In this document: piece by piece, positions 32,695 through 40,501 of the stretch
Layout of the letters: every line of letters starts with the position of its first letter
Position numbering within the stretch: the first letter of the stretch is position 1
From: Paracoccus saliphilus
Lineage (GTDB): Bacteria; Pseudomonadota; Alphaproteobacteria; Rhodobacterales; Rhodobacteraceae
NCBI GenBank assembly: GCA_003255745.1
Contig: QKYL01000154.1
Coordinates: forward strand, 1 to 64,000
DNA: 64,000 nt
Direction of reading: 5' to 3'
Notes under the pieces: generated by a model
Database searches by the model: none
Seen by the model: the letters and a program-made list of their open reading frames with translations, nothing else
What the model was told of the DNA's origin: nothing
Program-made: the position numbers and the translations under genes

Positions 32695-33282
32695 ATGAGC
32701 CTATTCCAAACGCGTCGTTTCAAGACCGCGAAGAAGATCCAGGCTGCCGCCGTGGAACTTGCGGTCCGGGATGGACTGGCCAATGTAACGACCGAAGCGA
32801 TCGCGCGGCACGCCGAAATCAGCACCCGCACCTTCTTTAACTACTATCCCTACAAGGAAGCGGCCCTGATGGGTCCGCCCCCGGATTACCCGCCCGATGC
32901 CTCGGAAGTTTTCGTCATGGGCAAGGGCCGGCTGATCGACGATCTGTCGACGCTGATCGAGGCGCACCTGACCCGCTTTCTGGACGAACGCGAGATGATC
33001 GGCCACATGCTGGCCCTGAGCAAGAGCGACCCCAAGCTGGAGGCGCTGCTCAACAGCACGATGCTGGCCCGTCGGGCGCAGATGCGCGCGCTGCTGCATC
33101 GCCGCCTGCCCGGATCGGACGAGCGCCTGATCGAGATCCTGGCCGCCGCCATTGTCGCCGCGACGAATGCCGCCACCAAGGATTGGGTCGCGGGCACGCG
33201 TGCGGACTTCATCATCGCGGCTCGCGAGAACATCGCCCTGATCCTGACCGCCGCAGAATTGCTGGACAAGCCCGCCCCCTAG
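32695..33282 (+). CDS. TetR-family regulator
   Basis: This 195-residue regulator has the usual N-terminal helix-turn-helix (KIQAAAVELAVRDGLANVTTEAIARHAEISTRTFFNYYPYKEAAL, 13-57) and an all-helical ligand domain. The N-F-F-N-Y-Y-style recognition helix resembles actinobacterial/alphaproteobacterial AcrR-type repressors. No obvious target is adjacent: it converges on rutR with a 4-base overlap and follows the YcbK gene. The RND pump at 40-45 kb is one possible target, but nothing in the sequence proves it. Confidence 0.85.
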   Translation: MSLFQTRRFKTAKKIQAAAVELAVRDGLANVTTEAIARHAEISTRTFFNYYPYKEAALMGPPPDYPPDASEVFVMGKGRLIDDLSTLIEAHLTRFLDEREMIGHMLALSKSDPKLEALLNSTMLARRAQMRALLHRRLPGSDERLIEILAAAIVAATNAATKDWVAGTRADFIIAARENIALILTAAELLDKPAP

Positions 33283-33896
33283 GGCGTCAGCAGCTTGCGA
33301 TAAAGCGCGTCCAGAAAGGCCGCGCCTTCCTGGACCGGGTCGCGCCCAGGCCCCAGAACAGCGCGGACCTGGATCTCGAAATCGGCATAGTGCTGGGTCA
33401 TCGCCCAGATGGAAAAGATCAGATGCCGGGGATCGGTCCGCGCCAGCTGCCCCTTGTCCATCCAGTCCTCCAGCACGGCAACGGCCCGATCGACGATGTC
33501 GCGCAGGCCACCGCCCAGGATCTGGGTCAGGTGTGGGGCGCCTTGCAGGATCTCATACGCGAACAACCGGCTTTCCCGCGGAAAGTCCCGCGACATCTGC
33601 ATCTTGGCCTGCACATAGCCCAGAACCTCGGTCAATGGTTCGCCTTGGGCGTTGATCTGCTGCATTGGTGCAAGCCACATGTCCAGAAGCGTCGTCAGCA
33701 GCGTCTTGTGGATGTCGTCCTTGGAGGCAAAATAATAAAGCACGTTCGGCTTAGAGAGCCCCGCCAAGCGGGCAATCTGGTCAATGGTTGCGCCCCGGAA
33801 CCCGTTGGCCGAAAACGCTTCCAACGCGCTTTGCAGGATCAGGTCGCGATTTTTCTGCTGAATTCGCGTCATGGGGGGCACCGTGGCGTCCGTCAT
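33279..33896 (-). CDS. rutR: Pyrimidine-responsive TetR-type regulator RutR
   Basis: This 205-residue regulator resembles RutR throughout the DNA-binding domain (ILQSALEAFSANGFRGATIDQIARLAGLSKPNVLYYFASKDDIH) and in the ligand domain. RutR binds uracil or thymine and releases DNA. The identification is confirmed by its neighbourhood. A palindrome matching the E. coli RutR operator lies between it and the divergent hydrolase/dihydropyrimidinase/ABC operon. It probably represses both directions and is induced by pyrimidines. Confidence 0.92.
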   Translation of the reverse strand: MTDATVPPMTRIQQKNRDLILQSALEAFSANGFRGATIDQIARLAGLSKPNVLYYFASKDDIHKTLLTTLLDMWLAPMQQINAQGEPLTEVLGYVQAKMQMSRDFPRESRLFAYEILQGAPHLTQILGGGLRDIVDRAVAVLEDWMDKGQLARTDPRHLIFSIWAMTQHYADFEIQVRAVLGPGRDPVQEGAAFLDALYRKLLTP

Positions 33897-34000
33897 CGCC
33901 GCTCCTGCTGTGGCTTGATCCGAATTTGGGCAGTTCCGTGGGATTTGTCACGCGCCGTATCAGGATGCTTGACTGACAACTGCCCCGTGCTAGCGTCATC

Positions 34001-34016
34001 CTGACCATTTGGTCAA
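34001..34016. promoter_or_regulatory. RutR operator
   Basis: CTGACCATTTGGTCAA matches the E. coli RutR consensus TTGACCANNTGGTCAA at all but the first base; the inner TGACCA-TT-TGGTCA is a perfect palindrome. It lies 104 bases from rutR and 139 bases from the divergent hydrolase gene, positioned to control both. Confidence 0.88.
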
Positions 34017-34155
34017 TAATGCCAAAGGGCGGCCCTGAGCGGGCATAGGTTCCGCCGCCCAGCCCTGCCGGACACAGGATGCGGTCCCACAGCCGGCGCA
34101 ACCGATCAAGCCTATCCTGCGACAGAACGGGAAGGCCAGACAGGAAGGACGAAGG

Positions 34156-35421
34156 ATGAGCGACGAAGGCGCCGCGATGGTGGCTGCAAACATGACGGTT
34201 GACGGTGACCGGCTTTGGGACAGCCTGATGGAGATGGCCCAGATCGGCCCCGGCATTGCGGGCGGTTGCAACCGGCAGACACTGACCGATGCCGACGCCC
34301 AAGGTCGCGACCTGTTCCGGCGCTGGTGCCAAGAGGCTGGAATGTCGATGGGCCTGGACCGGATGGGCAACATGTTCATGCGCCACGAAGGCGTCGAACC
34401 CGACCTGGACCCCGTCTATATCGGCAGCCACCTGGACACGCAGCCCACCGGCGGGAAATACGACGGCGTGTTGGGGGTGCTGGCGGGACTTGAGGTGATC
34501 CGTTCGATCCGCGGCATGGGCATCAGGACACGCCGTCCCATCGTGGTGACGAACTGGACCAACGAGGAAGGGGCGCGTTTTGCCCCGGCCATGTTGGCTT
34601 CAGGTGTCTTTGCCGGGGTTCTGACCGAGGATTACGCCAACAGCCGCACCGACGCCCAAGGCAAGGGGTTCGGGGAAGAACTGGACCGGATCGGCTGGCG
34701 CGGAGACGAGGCGCCGGGAGATCGCAAGATCCACGCGATGTTCGAATATCACATCGAGCAAGGCCCCATCCTGGAAGCCGAAGGCAAGCAGATCGGCGTT
34801 GTGACGCACGGTCAGGGGCTGTGGTGGCTGCAGGTGACCCTGACCGGCAAGGACGCCCATACCGGCAGCACGCCGATGGACATGCGCGTCAATGCGGGCC
34901 TGGGCATGGCGCGGATCATCGAAGCGGTGCATCGCATCGCCATGGATCATCAACCCAATGCGGTGGGCGCCGTTGGACAGGCGAACGTTTATCCCAACAG
35001 CCGCAACGTAATCCCCGGAAAGGCGGTGTTCTGCATCGATTTCCGCTCTCCCGATCTTGGCAAACTGACATCGATGCGTTCCAGATTGGAGGCCGAGGCC
35101 GCTGATATCGCGGCGGAACTTGGCTTGGGCATCAACATTGAGCCGGTTGGACATTTCGACCCGGTGACCTTTGATGCGGATCTGGTGGGCCTGGTTCGCG
35201 ACGCGGCAGAGAGGCTGGGCTATAGCCACATGGATATTGTGTCGGGGGCCGGACACGATGCCTGCTGGATCGCAAATGTTGCGCCGACGGTGATGATCAT
35301 GTGCCCCTGCGAGGGCGGGCTGAGCCACAACGAGGCGGAGGCGATCACGCCCGAATGGGCGCGTGCCGGCTGCGACGTGCTGCTGCACGCCGTTCTGGAC
35401 GCGGCCGAGATCGTCCGCTGA
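34156..35421 (+). CDS. Zn-dependent amidase, N-carbamoyl-beta-alanine type
   Basis: This 421-residue M20-family hydrolase is of the beta-ureidopropionase / N-carbamoyl-L-amino acid hydrolase class. Metal ligands fit YIGSHLDTQPTGGKYDGVLG (His, Asp), TNEEGARFAP (Glu) and EYHIEQGPILE (His). A C-terminal GHDACWIA supplies the last His. The dimerisation lid between about 215 and 330 is present. In reductive pyrimidine breakdown it converts N-carbamoyl-beta-alanine to beta-alanine, CO2 and ammonia. It is the first gene after the RutR operator, and dihydropyrimidinase follows after 47 bases. Confidence 0.9.
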   Translation: MSDEGAAMVAANMTVDGDRLWDSLMEMAQIGPGIAGGCNRQTLTDADAQGRDLFRRWCQEAGMSMGLDRMGNMFMRHEGVEPDLDPVYIGSHLDTQPTGGKYDGVLGVLAGLEVIRSIRGMGIRTRRPIVVTNWTNEEGARFAPAMLASGVFAGVLTEDYANSRTDAQGKGFGEELDRIGWRGDEAPGDRKIHAMFEYHIEQGPILEAEGKQIGVVTHGQGLWWLQVTLTGKDAHTGSTPMDMRVNAGLGMARIIEAVHRIAMDHQPNAVGAVGQANVYPNSRNVIPGKAVFCIDFRSPDLGKLTSMRSRLEAEAADIAAELGLGINIEPVGHFDPVTFDADLVGLVRDAAERLGYSHMDIVSGAGHDACWIANVAPTVMIMCPCEGGLSHNEAEAITPEWARAGCDVLLHAVLDAAEIVR

Positions 35422-35468
35422 CGCGGAGCGTGACCAAGGGTATTTGGACAACGAAGAAGAGGGAAGCC

Positions 35469-36920
35469 ATGAGCACGGTCATCAGGGGCGGAACCATCGT
35501 CACGGCGGATCTGAGCTATGCAGCGGATGTGTTGGTCGAGGGCGGCCGGATCACGGCGATCGGCCAGGGTCTGATGGGCGACCAGGTGCTGGATGCCTCG
35601 GGCTGCTATGTGATGCCGGGGGGGATTGATCCGCACACCCACCTGGAGATGCCCTTCATGGGCACCTATTCCGCCGACGATTTTGAAAGCGGGACGCGGG
35701 CGGCGCTGGCGGGGGGAACCACGATGGTGGTCGATTTTGCCCTGCCCTCGCCCGGTCAAGGGCTGCTGGACGCGCTGCAGATGTGGGACAACAAGTCGGG
35801 CCGGGCGCATTGCGATTACAGCTATCACATGGCAGTGACCTGGTGGGGCCAGCAGGTCTTTGACGAAATGCAGGCGGTGGTGGATCGCGGCATCACCAGC
35901 TTCAAGCATTTCATGGCCTACAAGGGCGCGCTGATGGTGAACGACGATGAGTTGTTCGCGTCGTTCCGCCGGGTGGGCGACCTGGGCGGCATTGCAATGG
36001 TTCATGCTGAAAACGGTGACGTGGTGGCCGAACTGTCGGCGCGGCTGCTGGCCGAAGGAAACACCGGCCCCGAGGCGCATGCCTATTCCCGCCCGCCCCA
36101 GGTCGAGGGCGAGGCCACGAACCGCGCAATCATGGTGGCCGACATGGCGGGCGTGCCGCTGTACGTGGTCCATGTCAGCTGCGAGGACAGCCACGAGGCG
36201 ATCCGCCGCGCGCGCGCCCAGGGCAAGCGCGTCTGGGGCGAGCCGCTGATCCAGCACCTGACCCTGGACGAATCCGAATACTTCAACGCCGACTGGGACC
36301 ACGCCGCGCGGCGCGTGATGTCGCCGCCCTTCCGCAACAAGATGCACCAGAACAGTCTCTGGGCAGGGTTGCAGTCGGGCAGCCTGTCGGTGGTGGCGAC
36401 CGATCACTGCGCCTTTACCACCGACCAGAAACGCACCGGCATCGGCGATTTCACCAAGATCCCCAATGGCACCGGAGGCCTGGAGGACCGCATGCCGATG
36501 CTGTGGACGCATGGCGTGGGCACGGGGCGGCTGACGCCGAACGAGTTTGTGGCCGTCACATCGACGAACATCGCCAAGATCCTGGGGATGTATCCGAAAA
36601 AGGGCGCCGTGCTGGTCGGTTCCGATGCCGACCTGGTGGTCTGGGACCCTGACGCGGAGAAGACCATCAGCGCGGGCAGCCAGCAATCGGCGATCGACTA
36701 CAACGTCTTCGAGGGCCAGCAGGTCAAGGGCCTGCCGCGCTTTACCCTGACCCGCGGCGTCGTGGCCGTGACCGAGGGCAAGGTCGACAGCCGCGAAGGG
36801 CATGGCGAATTCGTCGCGCGCGAACCGCGCGGCACCGTGAACCGCGCCCTGAGCGCCTGGAAGGAACTGACCGCCCCGCGCCCGGTCCAGCGCGGCGGCA
36901 TTCCGGCAAGCGGGGTCTGA
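35469..36920 (+). CDS. hydA: Dihydropyrimidinase (D-hydantoinase)
   Basis: This 483-residue amidohydrolase opens dihydrouracil or dihydrothymine to the N-carbamoyl-beta-amino acid. The first metal motif is GGIDPHTHLEMPF (near 56-68). The carbamylated bridging Lys lies in SFKHFMAYKG (near 150). Further ligands lie in VHVSCED and ATDHCAFT. Substrate-loop residues around NGTGGLEDRMP are conserved. The start at 35469 follows AGGGAAGC. It acts immediately before the upstream amidase in the pathway. Dihydropyrimidine dehydrogenase, the first enzyme, is not in the window. Confidence 0.95.
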   Translation: MSTVIRGGTIVTADLSYAADVLVEGGRITAIGQGLMGDQVLDASGCYVMPGGIDPHTHLEMPFMGTYSADDFESGTRAALAGGTTMVVDFALPSPGQGLLDALQMWDNKSGRAHCDYSYHMAVTWWGQQVFDEMQAVVDRGITSFKHFMAYKGALMVNDDELFASFRRVGDLGGIAMVHAENGDVVAELSARLLAEGNTGPEAHAYSRPPQVEGEATNRAIMVADMAGVPLYVVHVSCEDSHEAIRRARAQGKRVWGEPLIQHLTLDESEYFNADWDHAARRVMSPPFRNKMHQNSLWAGLQSGSLSVVATDHCAFTTDQKRTGIGDFTKIPNGTGGLEDRMPMLWTHGVGTGRLTPNEFVAVTSTNIAKILGMYPKKGAVLVGSDADLVVWDPDAEKTISAGSQQSAIDYNVFEGQQVKGLPRFTLTRGVVAVTEGKVDSREGHGEFVAREPRGTVNRALSAWKELTAPRPVQRGGIPASGV

Positions 36921-36921
36921 G

Positions 36922-37695
36922 TTGAGCGTGATCGAAGCCCAGGGCGTCAGCCTGACCTTTCAGACCGCGGACGGCCCGGTTCATGCGCTGAAGGACGTGA
37001 ACCTTTCCGTCGCCCCCGGCGATTTCGTCAGCTTCATCGGACCTTCGGGCTGCGGCAAGACCACCTTCCTGCGCAGCATCGCCGCGCTGGAGACGCCCAC
37101 CGGCGGGGCCTTGCGCGTGAACGGGATGGACCCGGACGCGGCGCGGCGGGCGCGGGCCTATGGCTATGTCTTTCAGGCGCCGGGGCTCTATCCTTGGCGC
37201 ACGATCGCGGGCAACATCTCGCTGCCGCTGGAGATCATGGGATTTTCCCGTGCCGAACGGGCCGAGCGCGTGGCCCGCGTCATGGACCTGGTCGAGCTGT
37301 CAGGCTTTGGCGGCAAGTTTCCCTGGCAGCTGTCCGGCGGCATGCAGCAGCGCGCCAGCATCGCCCGCGCGCTGGCATTCGACGCCGACATCCTGCTGAT
37401 GGACGAACCCTTCGGCGCCCTGGACGAGATCGTGCGCGACCGCCTGAACGAGGCGCTGCTGGCCCTGTGGCGCAAGACCGGCAAGACGATCGGTTTCGTC
37501 ACCCATTCGATCCCCGAGGCGGTCTATCTGTCGACCAAGATCGTCGTGATGTCGCCCCGCCCTGGGCGGATCACCCGCGTCATCGACAGCCCCCTGCCCC
37601 CGGATCGCCCGCTGGAGATCCGCGACACGCCGGAATTCATTGCCCTGGCCCATGAGGTTCGCGAGGGGCTGCGCGAAGGGCACAGCTATGACTGA
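36922..37695 (+). CDS. ABC transporter ATP-binding protein (pyrimidine-type importer)
   Basis: This 257-residue ATPase is of the nitrate/sulfonate/taurine class. Walker A is GPSGCGKTTF, the signature is LSGGMQQR and Walker B is ILLMDEPFGALDE, with the H-loop in FVTHSIPEA. It begins at a TTG one base after the hydA stop, or possibly at the GTG six bases on. It overlaps the next permease gene by 8 bases. It powers the import system whose two permeases and binding protein follow, and by operon membership the substrate should be a pyrimidine or derivative. Confidence 0.9.
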   Translation: MSVIEAQGVSLTFQTADGPVHALKDVNLSVAPGDFVSFIGPSGCGKTTFLRSIAALETPTGGALRVNGMDPDAARRARAYGYVFQAPGLYPWRTIAGNISLPLEIMGFSRAERAERVARVMDLVELSGFGGKFPWQLSGGMQQRASIARALAFDADILLMDEPFGALDEIVRDRLNEALLALWRKTGKTIGFVTHSIPEAVYLSTKIVVMSPRPGRITRVIDSPLPPDRPLEIRDTPEFIALAHEVREGLREGHSYD

Positions 37696-38602
37696 GGCGG
37701 TCCTGAACGCCCCGGTGGCACGGCGGCTGCGGCTGCCGATGGGGGATCTGCTGCCGATCCTGACCGTGCTGCTGGTGATCGTCGGCATCTGGTATCTGGG
37801 CGCGATTCGCATGAACGCCGCATGGGAACGCGATCAGGCGGCCCGCGCAGGGGTGGAACTGACCCTGCCCGACCTGGTGACGCGCACGCTGTCACAGGAC
37901 CGGCCCGTGCTGCCCGCGCCGCACCAGGTGGCGGTTGGACTGTGGGAGGGGGTTGCGGGCCAGGCCATCACCTCGCGCCGCAGCCTGGTCTGGCATGCTT
38001 GGGTGACGCTGTCGGCCACGCTGGCAGGTTTTGCGATGGGCACCGCGGCGGGCATCCTGCTGGCGGTCGGCATCGTCCACAGCCGCAGCATGGACCAGTC
38101 GGTGATGCCCTGGGCCGTGGCCAGCCAGACGGTCCCGATCCTGGCCATCGCGCCCATGGTGATCGTCGTGCTGGCCAGCGCGGGCGTTACGGGGCTTTTG
38201 CCCAAGGCGATCATCGCGGCATGGCTGTCCTTTTTTCCGGTGCTGGTGGGCATGGTCAAGGGCCTGCGAACCCCCGACGCCATGCAACTGGACCAGATGC
38301 GATCATGGAGCGCCAGCCGCGCACAGGTCTTTCTGCGGCTGCGGCTGCCCTCGTCCCTGCCCTACCTGTTCGCCAGCCTCAAGGTGGCGATCGCGGCGGC
38401 GCTGGTCGGCACCATCGTGGGCGAACTTCCAGCCGGTGCCACCGCTGGCCTTGGGGCGCGGCTGCTGTCGGGCAGCTATTACGGGCAGACGGTTCAGATC
38501 TGGGCCGCGCTGTTCGCCGCTGCGATCCTGGCCGGCGTGCTGGTCGCGCTGATCGGGCTGATCGAACGTGCGACGCTGAAGCGGATGGGGCTGGCCCGAT
38601 GA
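37688..38602 (+). CDS. ABC transporter permease
   Basis: This 304-residue inner-membrane permease of the SsuC/TauC type has an N-terminal membrane helix (LLPILTVLLVIVGIWYLGAI), a periplasmic segment of ~80 residues and then about five helices. The coupling motif is near EAA-like ASRAQVFLRLRLPSSLPYLFASLKVAI. It overlaps the ATPase gene before it and the second permease after it (ATGA). Two different permeases in one operon imply a heterodimeric channel. Confidence 0.9.
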   Translation: MTEAVLNAPVARRLRLPMGDLLPILTVLLVIVGIWYLGAIRMNAAWERDQAARAGVELTLPDLVTRTLSQDRPVLPAPHQVAVGLWEGVAGQAITSRRSLVWHAWVTLSATLAGFAMGTAAGILLAVGIVHSRSMDQSVMPWAVASQTVPILAIAPMVIVVLASAGVTGLLPKAIIAAWLSFFPVLVGMVKGLRTPDAMQLDQMRSWSASRAQVFLRLRLPSSLPYLFASLKVAIAAALVGTIVGELPAGATAGLGARLLSGSYYGQTVQIWAALFAAAILAGVLVALIGLIERATLKRMGLAR

Positions 38603-39432
38603 GCGCGCTGCCGATCCTGGGTGTCTGGCTGGGCGGCCTGGCGCTGAACATCTGGCTGGCGCGCTTCGAGACGCGCGTCACGCGCACCCTGGTCGCGGTG
38701 ATCTTTGGCGCCACGGTGATCCTGCTGTGGGAGATGGTCGTGCGGATCTATGCCGTGCCGACCGTCATCCTGCCCGCGCCCAGCCAGATCGCCGACAGTT
38801 TCGTGGCCAATCGCAGCATCCTGTGGACCGATTTCGTGCAGACGATCCTGCGCGGTGCCCTGACCGGCTGGCTGATCGGGGCCGTGGCTGCGGTGCTGAC
38901 CGCCATCGCCATTGACCGCAGCCCATTCCTGCAACGCGGGTTGCTGCCCATCGGCAACTTCGTCGCGGCCCTGCCGATCGTGGGCATCGCGCCGATCCTG
39001 GTGATGTGGTTCGGCTTTGACTGGCAGTCAAAGGCCGCCGTCGTCGTTATGATGGTGTTCTTTCCGATCCTGGTGAACATGGTCGCGGGCCTCAAGGCGA
39101 CCGATGCCATGCAGCGCGACCTGATGGCCAGCTGGGCCGCACCCTATGGTGCCGCGCTGTGGAAGCTGCGGATGCCCGCCGCGATGCCCTTTCTGTTCAA
39201 CGGGCTCAAGATCACCACAACGCTGGCGCTGATCGGGGCGATCGTCGCGGAATTCTTCGGCAGCCCGACGCGCGGGATGGGGTTTCGGATCTCGACCGCG
39301 GTGGGGCGGCTGGATCTGCCGCTGGTCTGGGCGGAAATTGTCGTGGCGGCGTTGGCGGGAACGCTGTTCTATGGGCTTGTCGCGCTGATCGAAAAGAAGG
39401 TGACGTTCTGGCACCCGTCGCAGCGCACATGA
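38599..39432 (+). CDS. ABC transporter permease, second subunit
   Basis: This 277-residue permease of the same class has six or more membrane helices. The coupling loop is ASWAAPYGAALWKLRMPAAMPFLFNGLKI. It shares layout but little sequence with the preceding permease, consistent with a heterodimer. Translational coupling by ATGA at 38599-38602. The gap to the binding protein gene is 35 bases with its own ribosome site (CAGGAGAG). Confidence 0.9.
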   Translation: MSALPILGVWLGGLALNIWLARFETRVTRTLVAVIFGATVILLWEMVVRIYAVPTVILPAPSQIADSFVANRSILWTDFVQTILRGALTGWLIGAVAAVLTAIAIDRSPFLQRGLLPIGNFVAALPIVGIAPILVMWFGFDWQSKAAVVVMMVFFPILVNMVAGLKATDAMQRDLMASWAAPYGAALWKLRMPAAMPFLFNGLKITTTLALIGAIVAEFFGSPTRGMGFRISTAVGRLDLPLVWAEIVVAALAGTLFYGLVALIEKKVTFWHPSQRT

Positions 39433-39467
39433 ACGGGGCCGATGCCCCTCAACAGGAGAGCTAGGGA

Positions 39468-40451
39468 ATGAAACGACGGATGATCTCGGCAGCCGGGCTG
39501 GCACTGATCGCGGGGGCAGCGCAGGCCGAGGACCTGACGCTGCAACTGAAATGGGTGACGCAGGCCCAGTTCGCGGGCTATTACGTGGCCCAGGACAAGG
39601 GCTTTTACGAGGAAGAGGGCCTGAACGTCACCATTCTGCCGGGCGGGCCTGACATCGCGCCGACCCAAGTCCTGGCGGGCGGCGGGGCCGATGTCATCGT
39701 CGAATGGATGCCCGCCGCGCTGGCGGCGCGCGAAAAGGGCCTGCCGCTGGTGAACATCGCGCAGCCCTTCAAGGCATCGGGCATGATGCTGACCTGCCTG
39801 AAGGAAAGCGGGATCGAGGATCCCAAGACCGACTTCGCGGGCAAGACCCTGGGGGTCTGGTTTGCGGGCAACGAATATCCGTTCCTCAGCTGGATGAACA
39901 CGCTTGGCCTGTCGACCGAGGGCGGGCCCGAAGGCGTGACGGTCCTCAAGCAGGGCTTCAACGTCGATCCGCTGCTGCAAAAGCAGGCGGCCTGCATCAG
40001 CACCATGACCTATAACGAATATGGCCAGGTCTTGGATGCCGGCCTGTCCGAGGATGACCTGGTCACCTTCAAGTACGAGGATCAGGGCGTCGCCACGCTG
40101 GAGGATGGACTTTACGTTCTGGAGAGCACGCTGCAGGAGGAGGGCAAGGTCGACGCCTTGGCCCGCTTCGTGCGTGCCAGCATGAAGGGCTGGGACTATG
40201 CCGCCCAGAACCCCGAGGAAGCCGCCGAGATCGTGCTGGAGAACGACGAATCCGGCGCCCAGACCATCGAACACCAGACCCGCATGATGACCGAGATCGC
40301 CAAACTGTTGGAGGGCTCGGACGGGCGGCTGGCCGAGGAAGATTACCAGCGCACGGTAGACATCCTGCTGTCGGGCGGGTCGGACCCGGTGATCCAGGCT
40401 GCGCCGGAAGGAGCATGGGTTTCGACAGTGACGGACTCGGCCTTCAACTGA
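39468..40451 (+). CDS. Periplasmic substrate-binding protein, NMT1/THI5-like
   Basis: This 327-residue exported binding protein has a signal peptide 1-19 (ending AAQAED). The mature protein opens with LQLKWVTQAQFAGYYVAQDKG, the hallmark of NMT1/THI5-like proteins that bind thiamin pyrimidines, riboflavin precursors and related rings. GGGADVIVEWMPAALAAREKG and KTLGVWFAGNEYPF follow the fold. In this RutR-controlled operon a pyrimidine base or its reduced product is the likely ligand; a thiamin-pyrimidine precursor is the main alternative. A terminator follows. Confidence 0.88.
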   Translation: MKRRMISAAGLALIAGAAQAEDLTLQLKWVTQAQFAGYYVAQDKGFYEEEGLNVTILPGGPDIAPTQVLAGGGADVIVEWMPAALAAREKGLPLVNIAQPFKASGMMLTCLKESGIEDPKTDFAGKTLGVWFAGNEYPFLSWMNTLGLSTEGGPEGVTVLKQGFNVDPLLQKQAACISTMTYNEYGQVLDAGLSEDDLVTFKYEDQGVATLEDGLYVLESTLQEEGKVDALARFVRASMKGWDYAAQNPEEAAEIVLENDESGAQTIEHQTRMMTEIAKLLEGSDGRLAEEDYQRTVDILLSGGSDPVIQAAPEGAWVSTVTDSAFN

Positions 40452-40472
40452 TCCCTGCCGCAGATCGGAACA

Positions 40473-40501
40473 GGGCCGCCTGCGACGGCGGCCCTTTCTT
40501 T
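40473..40501 (+). terminator. Terminator of the pyrimidine operon
   Basis: GGGCCGCC and GGCGGCCC make an 8-bp stem around TGCGAC, followed by TTTCTTT. It lies at the convergent end with the RND gene. Confidence 0.8.

Noticed and set aside
37822-39432. 536-residue frame bridging two permease genes
   Set aside because: Its first half is an out-of-frame reading of the first permease; only the part from 38599 codes for a protein, with an ATGA overlap start.
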